Assembly (NCBI RefSeq): GCF_963678225.1 | Contig: NZ_OY782764.1 | Span: forward strand, 1,679,001 to 1,743,000 | From: an uncultured Cohaesibacter sp. | Lineage (GTDB): Bacteria > Pseudomonadota > Alphaproteobacteria > Rhizobiales > Cohaesibacteraceae | DNA: 64,000 nt | Reading direction: 5' to 3' | In this document: in pieces, positions 45,556 to 54,614 of the stretch | Numbering within the stretch: position 1 is the first letter of the stretch | Layout of the letters: each line of letters starts with the position of its first letter | Made by a program: the position numbers and the translations under genes | The notes under the pieces: generated by a model | What the model was told of the DNA's origin: nothing | Seen by the model: only the letters and a program-made list of their open reading frames with translations | Databases searched by the model: none

Positions 45556-46020
45556 ATGGATATGAAGGAAGCCGAACAGCATGTGGGCTACCTCCTTTTC
45601 GAAGTGTCCCGCCTGTTTCGCCGTCGCTATGAAGAGCGGTCCAAGTCCTGTGGTCTGACCTTACAGCAGGCCCGCGTCATTGGGTATCTGTCACATCATC
45701 CTGACGGTTTGTCTCAGGCAACACTGGCGCATGCCATCGATAGCGATCCGATGACCATCAGCGGCATATTGGACCGGTTGGAGAAACGCGAACTGGTGAA
45801 ACGCGTTCAGGATCCCGCCGATAGCCGCGCCAAGCTGGTAACGATTACGCCGGAAGGCAGCGAGCTGTTCATCCATGCGCGCAGCATCAGCCGCGAACTT
45901 TTTGATCAGATACTCGGCAACCTGAAGGATGGCCACAGGGAAATCCTGATGGAAAGCCTGAAAAGCATCCGCCACCAGCTAATAGATATGTCTCCCGAAA
46001 ACAAGGAAACACAGAAATGA
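45556..46020 (+). CDS. MarR family regulator of the EmrAB-type pump
   Basis: Winged-helix repressor, 154 aa. The DNA-binding region is LTLQQARVIGYLSHHPDGLS, then SDPMTISGILDRLEKRELVK, with the wing DPADSRAKLVTITPEG. AGAGG is 6 nt before ATG 45556. Its stop overlaps the next gene (ATGA), and a palindrome sits just upstream, so it probably represses its own efflux operon and responds to a phenolic or drug ligand, as EmrR does. Confidence 0.92.
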   Translation: MDMKEAEQHVGYLLFEVSRLFRRRYEERSKSCGLTLQQARVIGYLSHHPDGLSQATLAHAIDSDPMTISGILDRLEKRELVKRVQDPADSRAKLVTITPEGSELFIHARSISRELFDQILGNLKDGHREILMESLKSIRHQLIDMSPENKETQK

Positions 46021-47186
46021 GTGCTCGCACCTCAAGGGTTGCTGAGAATGTGACCGAATTGGAGATTGAAAGCGATGCGTCCACTCCCGAGAGTGAGGCC
46101 CAGATTCCCGCTTCTGCTCCGATGCCACAATCTGAAGAAGATACTGCAGCCACGGGCAAAAAAAGGCCTGGCCGGCTGCTCCTCATGGTGTCAGTTCCAT
46201 TGCTCATCGTGCTGGGCGGCCTTTGGGTCTGGTTGACCGGAGGACGGTTTGAGGAAACCGACAATGCTTATGCGCATCAGACGAAGGTGGCCATCTCGGC
46301 GGATATTTCGGGCCGGATCGCCTCTGTGGGCGTGAAGGACAACCAGCATGTTTTAGCTGGCGATGTCTTGTTTAAGCTCGACCCTGAGCCCTTCCAGATC
46401 GCCGTGGATGAGGAAAAGGCGGCGCTTGCCAAGGCGCGTCTGGATGTCGAGCAGCTGAAAGTGAGCTTCCACACAGCTGAGGCTTCTCTGGCGTCGGCCC
46501 GGGATACCCTTGCCGTTCAGCAGGAACTCTATGATCGCCGCGCCATTCTGGCAGAAAAGGGCATTGCTTCCAGCTCCACGCTGGATGAACTCAAGCTTTC
46601 CCTTCTGGCGGCCAAGAATGCCGTTACCACAGCGGAAAAGCGGGTGGATAGCGCAAGAGCTGCGCTGGGTGGAGATCCCTCCATTCAAACAGACGAGCAT
46701 CCAACGGTTCGCAGCGAGCTTGCCAAGCTGGAGCTGGCTGAACGTAATCTGAGAAAGACCACGATCAAGGCTCCGAGCGCCGGTGTTATTGCGCAGGTGG
46801 ATGACATGAATGTTGGCCAGTTTGTTACCGCAGGTAGTGCCATGGCCAGCCTGTTCGAAGCAGATGACACATGGGTGGAAGCCAATTTCAAGGAAACCCA
46901 GTTGGAAGGTATCAAGGTTGGCATGCCGGTGGACATTACTTTTGACGCTTATCCGAGCACGCATTTCGATGGCAAAGTAAGCAGCATCAGTGCCGGAACC
47001 GGTGCAGAATTTGCCCTGATCCCCGCTCAGAATGCAACCGGCAACTGGGTGAAGGTCGTGCAGCGCGTACCAGTGCGCATCGAACTGGAACAGGCCCCCG
47101 AAACAGCCAACTTACGCTCGGGCATGAGTGCAGTCGTTAGCGTCGACAAAGGCCAGTCCACTCTGGATAAACTCAAGGGCATTTAA
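46017..47186 (+). CDS. HlyD/EmrA family membrane-fusion protein
   Basis: Adaptor of an MFS-type tripartite pump, 389 aa. A cytoplasmic lead of about 55 residues precedes a single membrane helix (LLLMVSVPLLIVLGGLWVWL), then the periplasmic lipoyl and hairpin regions; FEETDNAYAHQTKVAISADI and TTIKAPSAGVIAQVD are EmrA signatures. Coupled to marR by ATGA and followed by the MFS gene. No outer-membrane channel gene is present nearby. Confidence 0.93.
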   Translation: MSARTSRVAENVTELEIESDASTPESEAQIPASAPMPQSEEDTAATGKKRPGRLLLMVSVPLLIVLGGLWVWLTGGRFEETDNAYAHQTKVAISADISGRIASVGVKDNQHVLAGDVLFKLDPEPFQIAVDEEKAALAKARLDVEQLKVSFHTAEASLASARDTLAVQQELYDRRAILAEKGIASSSTLDELKLSLLAAKNAVTTAEKRVDSARAALGGDPSIQTDEHPTVRSELAKLELAERNLRKTTIKAPSAGVIAQVDDMNVGQFVTAGSAMASLFEADDTWVEANFKETQLEGIKVGMPVDITFDAYPSTHFDGKVSSISAGTGAEFALIPAQNATGNWVKVVQRVPVRIELEQAPETANLRSGMSAVVSVDKGQSTLDKLKGI

Positions 47187-47239
47187 GGACATTATGCATC
47201 GGGCACCTTCAAGGGGCCCGGTCTGCAAGGGAAACAGGC

Positions 47240-48766
47240 ATGTCTCACTCCGTATCCGACTCGCAACCTGCTGTGGTTGTCGCCAATAGGGCGCTGCTGA
47301 CTTTCGGGCTGATGCTGGCCACGATCATGCAGGTGCTCGATACGACCATCGCTAACGTTGCCCTGCCGCATATGTCTGCATCGCTTGGGGCCGCTCAGCA
47401 TGAGATCAACTGGGTTCTGACCTCATATATCGTGGCGGCCGCCATCGCCACCCCCATCACGGGCTGGCTCAGCGACAGGATCGGTCAAAAGCCGTTGTTC
47501 CTCTTTGCTGTAACGGGCTTCACGGTGGCCTCGGCCCTGTGTGGTATCGCCACAAGCCTTGGCGAGATGGTTGCCTTCCGTATCCTTCAGGGACTGTGCG
47601 GCGCGATGATTGCGCCGCTGGCGCAGACCGTGATCATGAATATCAACCCCAAGGAACGCCTGGCGCAAGCCATGGCGATCTACGGCATGGGGATCATGGT
47701 GGCCCCGATCATCGGGCCAACCCTTGGCGGCTGGCTGACCGAGAGTGTCAACTGGCGTTGGGTGTTTTTGGTGAATGTGCCGGTTGGTATCCTCTGTATC
47801 GTCATGCTGCTTGTCTATATGCCGAACTCGGATGTTCGGAAGCGGAATTTTGACTTTTTCGGCTTTGCCATGCTTGCGCTCGGTGTCGGCTCGCTGCAGT
47901 TGATGCTGGACCGTGGATCCGACAACAACTGGTTCGAAAGCATTGAAACCTGGATCGAGCTCGGGCTCGTGGTATCTGGCCTCTGGGTCTATGTGGTCCA
48001 CTCGGTGACCGCAAAGAACCCCTTTGTTGATCTGCGGATTTTCAAGGACGCAAACTTTGCTCTGGCCTCTGTTGTTATGTTTCTTATCGGGCTGTCCCTG
48101 TTCTCCGGTTTGGCGCTTCTGCCACCGCTGCTACAGAATTTCCTCGGCTATTCCGTGCTTTCCTCTGGCGAGCTCATGGCGCCAAGAGGCGTCGCCTCCA
48201 TGGTTGCCATGATGATTGTCGGGCGGGTGAGTCATAGAGTTGATTTGCGCCTGATGATGGTCTTCGGGGCACTGGTCATGACGGTTTCTCTATGGATGAT
48301 GACCGGCTTCAACCTGCAAATGGGATCTTGGCCGATTATTCTGACTGGCGCTCTGCAAGGTTTTGGCATGGGCTTCATCTTTGTTCCGCTCTCCACGATG
48401 GCCTTCATGACGCTCTCGCCAAAGCTGCGTGGGGACGGCACGGCTATGTATGCACTGGTGCGTAATATGGGGCAGGGGATAGGGGTCTCAGTGGTTTCGG
48501 CTGTGCTCACCCACATGATGCAGGTAAATCATGCAGAATTGGCCAGCCGCATCACAATCACGTCTGACGCCGTGCATCAGCATGTTCCCGGGCTTCTCTC
48601 CGGCGTACTGACGTCCATTTACAGGGTCAATGCGCTGGTAACCCAGCAATCGGCGATGCTGAGCTATATCGATGACTTCTGGCTGATGGCGGTTCTAAGT
48701 CTGGTTTCCATTCCGCTTCTGGTTCTGCTGCGCAAACCCAAGAAGCAGCCTGTCAAGGAATCCTGA
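47240..48766 (+). CDS. EmrB/QacA (DHA2) family MFS drug exporter
   Basis: Proton-antiport carrier with 14 predicted helices, 508 aa. Motif A-like GWLSDRIGQKPLF and the DHA2 motif LDTTIANVALPHM are clear. With the EmrA-type protein upstream it forms an envelope-spanning exporter. The position directly after quiC makes export of aromatic acids a reasonable guess, but nothing in the sequence fixes the substrate. Confidence 0.94.
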   Translation: MSHSVSDSQPAVVVANRALLTFGLMLATIMQVLDTTIANVALPHMSASLGAAQHEINWVLTSYIVAAAIATPITGWLSDRIGQKPLFLFAVTGFTVASALCGIATSLGEMVAFRILQGLCGAMIAPLAQTVIMNINPKERLAQAMAIYGMGIMVAPIIGPTLGGWLTESVNWRWVFLVNVPVGILCIVMLLVYMPNSDVRKRNFDFFGFAMLALGVGSLQLMLDRGSDNNWFESIETWIELGLVVSGLWVYVVHSVTAKNPFVDLRIFKDANFALASVVMFLIGLSLFSGLALLPPLLQNFLGYSVLSSGELMAPRGVASMVAMMIVGRVSHRVDLRLMMVFGALVMTVSLWMMTGFNLQMGSWPIILTGALQGFGMGFIFVPLSTMAFMTLSPKLRGDGTAMYALVRNMGQGIGVSVVSAVLTHMMQVNHAELASRITITSDAVHQHVPGLLSGVLTSIYRVNALVTQQSAMLSYIDDFWLMAVLSLVSIPLLVLLRKPKKQPVKES

Positions 48767-48786
48767 AGCGGAGCTGGTGCGGATCT

Positions 48787-49674
48787 TTATTCGCGCCAGA
48801 CACCATATTCGCCGCAAAGGTCGGCGAGCAAAGCGTGCAGCCGCTCGATCACTTCTCCACGTGGGGCATTGATTCGCTCGACGATGCCGATGCGCCGCGT
48901 GATATGCGGATTGCCAAAGGGCAGTTTGACAACCCTGTCTGCGTCAGGAGACTGAACCGCAGAATGTGGCACCACCGAGATGCCCAGCCCTTGCCGTACG
49001 CAGGTGACAATTGCGCCTATCGTATCGATTTCTGCGACATCGAGCGTCACGACACCCAATCTGGAAATTTCTGTATCGATCAGATTCGACAGGGGAACAT
49101 TGGTGGCAAATCTGACAAAGGGATAGCTGCCAAGCAGGTGAATCGGATCCCGTTCCGTGACGGTCTCGGGTGCAATTATCCAAAGGGGCTCGTGCAAAAA
49201 GGGACTCCACCTTAGTTGGGGGGGCAAACTTACATGCTCCGCAACAACTGCGGCGTCGAGGCGCCCGGAAGCGACATCCGAGATCATGGAAGAGGAAAAT
49301 CCGACCCTCAAGTTGATTTTCAAGGCGGGATATTTGTCGTGCATTGCAACCACAGCTTGAGGAAGCAAGTTGAGGGCACTGGTTCGGACAGTGCCAAGCC
49401 GGATGGTCCCTGACATCTTCCGACCCTTCAGGCCAGCAATCGTATTTTCTTCGAGATGCAAAATTTCTTTTGCTAATTCAAGAACTTGTCTTCCCTCTGT
49501 TGTCAGGCTTGGCGGGCGGGATGCACGCTCGAATATCTTCACATTAAGCTCGGACTCCAGCGCCTGGATCTGCTGACTGACAGCCGAAGGTGTCAGCCCC
49601 ACAATATCAGCTGCTTTGCTGAAAGTACGGTAAGTTGTAATTGCGACTAAAGTTTTAAGCTGTCGGGTGTCCAT
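48787..49674 (-). CDS. LysR family regulator of the acid/lactone operon
   Basis: 295 aa. N-terminal HTH MDTRQLKTLVAITTYRTFSK and GLTPSAVSQQIQALESELNV, then the effector domain. It is divergent from the long operon starting at 49904, and no other regulator lies in that operon, so it is the likely controller. The gene ends 20 nt from the convergent efflux gene. Confidence 0.9.
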   Translation of the reverse strand: MDTRQLKTLVAITTYRTFSKAADIVGLTPSAVSQQIQALESELNVKIFERASRPPSLTTEGRQVLELAKEILHLEENTIAGLKGRKMSGTIRLGTVRTSALNLLPQAVVAMHDKYPALKINLRVGFSSSMISDVASGRLDAAVVAEHVSLPPQLRWSPFLHEPLWIIAPETVTERDPIHLLGSYPFVRFATNVPLSNLIDTEISRLGVVTLDVAEIDTIGAIVTCVRQGLGISVVPHSAVQSPDADRVVKLPFGNPHITRRIGIVERINAPRGEVIERLHALLADLCGEYGVWRE

Positions 49675-49722
49675 TGCTTCATCCAGTTTTTCTTAATCTA
49701 ACAACCAGAATTTTTCGCTTCC

Positions 49723-49736
49723 ATAAAGATATTTAT
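49723..49736. promoter_or_regulatory. AT-rich inverted repeat between the divergent lysR gene and operon
   Basis: ATAAAGATATTTAT has 5-bp arms (ATAAA and TTTAT) and lies about 50 bp before the LysR start. It is only a weak candidate for a regulator site; nothing else in 49675-49903 stood out. Confidence 0.25.
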
Positions 49737-49903
49737 TCTTACAACATTTTTAACAGGAGGGAACTGCTCATTTGTTTGGAGGCAAAGGGCAGGGCCAAAA
49801 AGGGAGGGACTCCGCGCAAGCTGTTTGGAGGCAGCGCGCGGTATCCAGCAAAAATTAAGATTACGTCGCTTTCCGCCAAGCGGGAAGACGGGAGGAATGT
49901 ATC

Positions 49904-50896
49904 ATGTCAAAGACGATCCTCGTCACGGGGCCGGATCTGGCTCCGGCTGCGCAGGAGCTTGTGCAAACGCATGGTTTCGAGACGGTTCATACACCGGCTT
50001 ATGCAGCCAGCGAGGTTATTGCCGATTTTCTCGTAAAGACAGACGCCGTTGCCGTAGTGTCTCGCATGGGGCGGATTGATGCCAATGTGATTGCGAGGGC
50101 TCCGTCCCTGAAAGTGATTTCCAAGCATGGAGTTGGCGTCGACAATATCGATGTGGCAGCCGCAGCGCAAAAGGGTATTCCGGTGCTCAAGGCGACCGGA
50201 GCCAACGCGATATCCGTTGCAGAGCATGCCATCACGCTGATGCTGACCACGGTCAAGCGCATTTTGCCGCTGGACTCTGGCTTGCGTGCGGGAAAATGGG
50301 AAAAGCCGGGCTTCAAGGGCGTAGAACTGGCTGGCTCGACCCTTGCTCTGATGGGCTTGGGCGCGATTGCGCAGGAAACCGGAAAGATCGCCAAGGGCCT
50401 CGGGCTCAAGCTGGTCGGCTACGACCCCTTTGCCAGCCAGGACTGTTTTGATGAACTGGGTGTCGAGCGCGTAGACAGCCTGACTGCCCTGCTTGCACAG
50501 GCAGACATTCTTAGCCTGCACTGCCCCCTGAACGATCAGACACGCCAGATGATCAACGAAGACAGCATCCGTCTGATGCCGGAAGGAAGCTACATCGTCA
50601 ACACCGCCCGTGGCGGTCTGATCGACGAAGACGCGCTTCTGGCGGCGGTCCAGTCAGGCCATTTGGCCGGTGCCGGTCTGGACACCTTCGCCACGGAACC
50701 CCCCGCTGCGGATCATCCCTTCTGGCAAGAACCACGAATTGTTTCAACGCCCCATATCGGCGGTGTGACCCATCAGGCCAATGCCCGTGTGGGCTGCGAG
50801 GCCGTGCGGGGCATTTTCCAGATTCTGGACGGCGAAGCCGTCGCCAAGGATCGCTATGCCAACTGGGCTTTGTTGGTTGAAGCCGGGCATCGTTAA
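49904..50896 (+). CDS. D-isomer-specific 2-hydroxyacid dehydrogenase
   Basis: NAD(P)-dependent oxidoreductase, 330 aa. Nucleotide loop GLGAIA at 151-156; catalytic R236 in NTARGGL, E265 in ATEPPA and H284 in STPHIGG. GGGAGGA precedes ATG 49904. It resembles phosphoglycerate or hydroxypyruvate dehydrogenases, but no ACT regulatory domain is present, and it heads a catabolic operon with an RraA-family aldolase, so oxidation of a carboxylated 2-hydroxyacid or reduction of the matching 2-oxo acid is expected. Confidence 0.93.
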   Translation: MSKTILVTGPDLAPAAQELVQTHGFETVHTPAYAASEVIADFLVKTDAVAVVSRMGRIDANVIARAPSLKVISKHGVGVDNIDVAAAAQKGIPVLKATGANAISVAEHAITLMLTTVKRILPLDSGLRAGKWEKPGFKGVELAGSTLALMGLGAIAQETGKIAKGLGLKLVGYDPFASQDCFDELGVERVDSLTALLAQADILSLHCPLNDQTRQMINEDSIRLMPEGSYIVNTARGGLIDEDALLAAVQSGHLAGAGLDTFATEPPAADHPFWQEPRIVSTPHIGGVTHQANARVGCEAVRGIFQILDGEAVAKDRYANWALLVEAGHR

Positions 50897-50916
50897 ACAA
50901 AGTTGGAGTTAGAACC

Positions 50917-51591
50917 ATGGATATCGGATTTCGGATTTGCAAACGTGAGCGCGTTGCGCCGAAGGAACTCGTAGAGGCTTACAAACAGGTGCCGGTGGCC
51001 AATGTCTCGGACAGCATGTTCCGTATGACAGCCGCAGGCTCCAAGCTGCGTCCCATGCATGCCAGCGGCAGCATGGCTGGTCCGGCACTGACCGTCAAGG
51101 CGCGCCCCGGCGACAATCTCATGTTCCAGAAAGCAATCGATCTGGCCGAACCGGGCGACATCATTGTGGTCGACGCCGGCGGCGATGTCACCAACGCCCT
51201 GATGGGCGAGTTGATGCTGGCCTGGGCGATCCAGCGCGGAGTGGCAGGCTTTGTCATCAACGGTGCAATCCGCGATGTGGACGCCTTTGTTGAAACCAAC
51301 CTGCCAACATTTGCCGCAGGCATATCTCACCGTGGACCATACAAGGATGGACCGGGCGAGATTAACGTTCCCATCAGCATCAACGGCATGGTTATCCAGC
51401 CGGGCGATATCGTTATCGGCGATTCCGATGGCGTATTGGCTGTTCCTTTGGATGCCGCTGAAGAGATTCTCAAAAAGGCGCAAGCGAAGCACAGCGCAGA
51501 AACCCGCCAACTTCAGAATATTTCTGAAGGCAAGAATGACCGCAGCTGGGTGGATGCTGCCTTGAAGGCGCGGGGCTGCACTTTACCATAA
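50917..51591 (+). CDS. RraA family protein, probable 4-hydroxy-2-oxo acid aldolase
   Basis: 224 aa. The family core is intact: DAGGDVTNALMGELMLAWAI, GFVINGAIRDVD (R119-D120) and GDIVIGDSDGVLAVP. Catabolic members (4-carboxy-4-hydroxy-2-oxoadipate or 4-hydroxy-4-methyl-2-oxoglutarate aldolases) split to pyruvate plus an oxo acid using a metal; the name-giving RraA instead inhibits RNase E. The setting, between a hydroxyacid dehydrogenase and a tricarboxylate-type importer, supports the aldolase role. Confidence 0.87.
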   Translation: MDIGFRICKRERVAPKELVEAYKQVPVANVSDSMFRMTAAGSKLRPMHASGSMAGPALTVKARPGDNLMFQKAIDLAEPGDIIVVDAGGDVTNALMGELMLAWAIQRGVAGFVINGAIRDVDAFVETNLPTFAAGISHRGPYKDGPGEINVPISINGMVIQPGDIVIGDSDGVLAVPLDAAEEILKKAQAKHSAETRQLQNISEGKNDRSWVDAALKARGCTLP

Positions 51592-51621
51592 GACAAACGC
51601 AAAGCATGAGGGAGGAGAAAC

Positions 51622-52575
51622 ATGCAAAAGATCTTTAAAACAATCGCATTGGCGAGCGCGTTCCTGACAATGGCAGGAACAGCTTTTGCTCAATATCCGG
51701 AAAAGCCGATCAAGGTGATCGTGGGCTATTCCGCAGGTGGTGGCACCGACGTCATGGCTCGCACGGTCGCCCCATTTCTTGAAAAATATCTTGGCGACGG
51801 AGCAAGCATCGTCGTCAAGAATATGCCGGGCGCCAGTGGGCAGATCGGTGTAACCGAAGTCGCAAATGCTGACAAGGACGGTTACACACTGGGCACCTAC
51901 AACCTGCCAGGCATGATGGCACGCACATTGGACCGCAAGGCCGATTACGATGCCTCCAGCTTTACCTATCTGGCCAACGTCGTGAATGACCCCAATGTGA
52001 TCGTTACCTCCAAGAGTAGCGGTCTGGATACGGTCGAAAAATTGCTCGCAGAGGCAAAAGCCAACCCGGGGGCCATCACTGTAGGCATGTCCAGCCTTGG
52101 TGGCGATGACCACTTCCTGCTGCGCAAACTTCAGCAGATGACGGAAACGGAATTCACAATCGTTCCGTTCCGCGGCTCGGCACCTGCCCGTACCGCGCTG
52201 ATGGGTGGACATGTGGCCATGGGCATTCTCAACATTTCCGAAGTGTCTGCCTTCAAGGACGAAATCAATGTTCTTGGCGTAGCTCTTGAAGATCGCTCCG
52301 AGTTCGCACCAAATGTGCCGACCTTCAAGGAACAGGGCGTTGACCTGATCAACGGTTCCATGCGCGGCTTTGTTGCGCCAGCCGGCCTTCCCGATGATGT
52401 GCGCGACACCTTGCTTGCCGCATTTGAGAAACTGAAAACCGACAAGGAATTTGCCGCCGCCATGAAAGCAACGGCAAACCCGGTTCAGGTCGTCACCGGC
52501 GATGCGTTTGAGAAGCTGAATGCCGATTTGCTCGACTTTGCCAAATCCGTTTGGGAAGAGAGCCCCTGGCGTTGA
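51622..52575 (+). CDS. Tripartite tricarboxylate transporter binding protein (TctC/Bug), first copy
   Basis: Periplasmic receptor, 317 aa, signal peptide ending at AGTAFAQYPE. YPEKPIKVIVGYSAGGGTDV is the Bug-family N-terminus, with the usual carboxylate-binding loops. GAGGGAGGAG precedes ATG 51622. A second, very similar copy is encoded at 55655 in the same operon. A hairpin (52583) follows the stop. Confidence 0.94.
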   Translation: MQKIFKTIALASAFLTMAGTAFAQYPEKPIKVIVGYSAGGGTDVMARTVAPFLEKYLGDGASIVVKNMPGASGQIGVTEVANADKDGYTLGTYNLPGMMARTLDRKADYDASSFTYLANVVNDPNVIVTSKSSGLDTVEKLLAEAKANPGAITVGMSSLGGDDHFLLRKLQQMTETEFTIVPFRGSAPARTALMGGHVAMGILNISEVSAFKDEINVLGVALEDRSEFAPNVPTFKEQGVDLINGSMRGFVAPAGLPDDVRDTLLAAFEKLKTDKEFAAAMKATANPVQVVTGDAFEKLNADLLDFAKSVWEESPWR

Positions 52576-52582
52576 TCTGAGT

Positions 52583-52604
52583 GGTGCGGGGCTCCCCCCG
52601 CACC
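52583..52604 (+). other. Hairpin between TctC and TctB genes
   Basis: GGTGCGGGG and CCCCGCACC form a perfect 9-bp stem with a CTCC loop. The tail CTTCCCGTTTT is only weakly T-rich, so an mRNA-stabilising or partial-termination role is likelier than full termination. Confidence 0.65.
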
Positions 52605-52634
52605 CTTCCCGTTTTCCCCATTGGAGCCTCTCAA

Positions 52635-53096
52635 ATGCATAATAAACCAACCCATCGGTTCCTACGTGCAGAATCGATCACAGCATTTTGCATTATCGTG
52701 GTCGCGGCTGCCTTTCTGATTCCGACAACTGACCTGGCCCCGCTGTCTGCGCTTCTGCCAGCCGCTATGCTCGTTGGCCTCATTCTGCTGGCACTCGTGA
52801 TGCTGATTACCGATCAACGCAAAGCAGCCGCCGGAGAAGAAGCCGAAGCTGTCGTGAAATCTCCAAAGCGTGTCTTTGGCGCGTTTGGGCTTATTATCCT
52901 TTACGCCATCTGCGTCGACCTGATCGGCTTTTATATCAGCACCGCTCTGTCGCTGCCGCTGGTCGCCTATATTTTCGGTTATCGCAGTCCTGTTGGTCTT
53001 GCCATTGCCACTGCCATCGTTCTTTTAGCCATCTATCTGATCTTTGGTGTCTCAATGTCTCAGGAATTCCCAACCGGTCTTCTGTGGGCGAAGTGA
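52635..53096 (+). CDS. Tripartite tricarboxylate transporter small subunit (TctB)
   Basis: Membrane protein of 153 aa with four hydrophobic segments; start ATG 52635 has GGAG about 9 nt upstream, and the longer frame to 52581 would run through the hairpin. It lies between tctC and tctA as usual for this transporter family. Confidence 0.85.
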   Translation: MHNKPTHRFLRAESITAFCIIVVAAAFLIPTTDLAPLSALLPAAMLVGLILLALVMLITDQRKAAAGEEAEAVVKSPKRVFGAFGLIILYAICVDLIGFYISTALSLPLVAYIFGYRSPVGLAIATAIVLLAIYLIFGVSMSQEFPTGLLWAK

Positions 53097-53102
53097 GGTA
53101 TC

Positions 53103-54611
53103 ATGTATTCTGATCTTATCCAGTCCCTGCCAAACGTTATCGCCTGGGCCAATATCGCCGCGCTGATTATCGGTGTTCTTGCCGGTATCGTCGTCGGTGC
53201 GATGCCGGGCCTTAGCGCCACCATGGCAATCTCCGTTCTTGTCCCCTTCACATTCGGTCTTGAGCCGCTGGTCGCGCTCGGCCTGATGGCTGGCATCTAT
53301 AACGGCGCCATGTATGGCGGTGCCATCCCCGCAGTTTTGCTGCGCATTCCCGGAACGCCGGCAGCCGTCGCCACGACCTTTGATGGCTACCCCATGGCGC
53401 AACAGGGGAAGGGCGGGTATGCCCTGCAGGTTGCTGTCGTCTCGTCCGCTTTTGGCGGCATGGCCAGTGCCATCGCTCTGATGCTGCTCGCTCCGCCGCT
53501 CTCGCGCGTTACCCTGCTTTTCGGTCCTGCTGAAGTCTTCTGGGTTGCCGTCTTTGGCCTCTGCAGCATCATCTTTCTGCTGGGCGGCAATGTGGCCAAG
53601 GGGCTCATCAGCGCCTGCTTCGGTGTGTTCGTTTCCGTTGTCGGCTCCGACCCGATATTCGGCAATGACCGCTACACCTTCGGCCAGCTTGAACTGCTGG
53701 ACGGCATTCACATCGTCATTCTGCTGGTTGGCCTCTATGCCTTGCCGCCGGTTATCGATCTGCTCGAAAGCCCGCTGAAGACTGAGAATTCCGCCGGAGA
53801 TCGCCTTGGCACAGAGCCAATCTGGCGTACTTTCCCGCAGATGCTCCGCTTCTGGAAAACATGGATTCGATCAGCCCTGATAGGCATCTGGATCGGTATT
53901 CTGCCCGGAGCCGGTGGCTCCATGGCTGCCTTCATGTCCTATAACGAAGCCCGTCGCTCCAGTAAAACACCGGAGACCTGGGGCAATGGGGAACCCGAAG
54001 GCGTGGCAGCCTCGGAAACGGCCAACAATGCCGATACCGCCGCTGCGCTCATTCCAGCCCTGACGCTGGGTATTCCGGGCACTGCTGTAGCAGCCATCAT
54101 GCTTGGTGGTCTCCTGATCCACGGGCTGCAGCCCGGACCGATGCTCTTCCGCAACAATCCGGACATCGTGTTCGGCTTCATGTGGCAGTTCCTGTTCGGG
54201 GCTATCTTGTTGGTTTTCCTTGGAGGGTCTCTGGCTACCAACAGCTTTGCCAAGCTGCTTAAGCTGCCTCGTCCGCTATTGGGCTCGGTGATCATCATTC
54301 TCATGCTGATCGGTGTCTATTCAATCCATGGGCGCATGTTCGATGTCTATCTGATGCTCGGATTTGGAGCGATAGGCTATGTCATGGACAAGCTGAGATT
54401 CCCGCTTCCGCCGGTTGTTCTCGGCCTCATCCTGGGAGGCTTTGCTGAAGAAAACCTGCGCCTTGCCCTACGCATTGGCCGTGGGAACTGGATGGTGCTG
54501 TTCCAGAATGTCACTAGCCTCATTCTGGTTGCCCTGACTGTTGCCGTGGTTGTCGGTCCCATGCTGAAGCATCGCCTTATCGACAAGAAAAAGGCCGAAA
54601 GCAAAGGATAG
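53103..54611 (+). CDS. Tripartite tricarboxylate transporter large subunit (TctA)
   Basis: Twelve-helix permease, 502 aa. GAMPGLSATMAISVLVPFTF, MYGGAIPAVLLRIPGTPAAV and a later LGIPGTAVAAIMLGG are TctA signatures. It is the only TctA in the operon and must serve both TctC-like receptors. Its stop is followed at once by the hydrolase start (3 nt). Confidence 0.95.
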   Translation: MYSDLIQSLPNVIAWANIAALIIGVLAGIVVGAMPGLSATMAISVLVPFTFGLEPLVALGLMAGIYNGAMYGGAIPAVLLRIPGTPAAVATTFDGYPMAQQGKGGYALQVAVVSSAFGGMASAIALMLLAPPLSRVTLLFGPAEVFWVAVFGLCSIIFLLGGNVAKGLISACFGVFVSVVGSDPIFGNDRYTFGQLELLDGIHIVILLVGLYALPPVIDLLESPLKTENSAGDRLGTEPIWRTFPQMLRFWKTWIRSALIGIWIGILPGAGGSMAAFMSYNEARRSSKTPETWGNGEPEGVAASETANNADTAAALIPALTLGIPGTAVAAIMLGGLLIHGLQPGPMLFRNNPDIVFGFMWQFLFGAILLVFLGGSLATNSFAKLLKLPRPLLGSVIIILMLIGVYSIHGRMFDVYLMLGFGAIGYVMDKLRFPLPPVVLGLILGGFAEENLRLALRIGRGNWMVLFQNVTSLILVALTVAVVVGPMLKHRLIDKKKAESKG

Positions 54612-54614
54612 GTG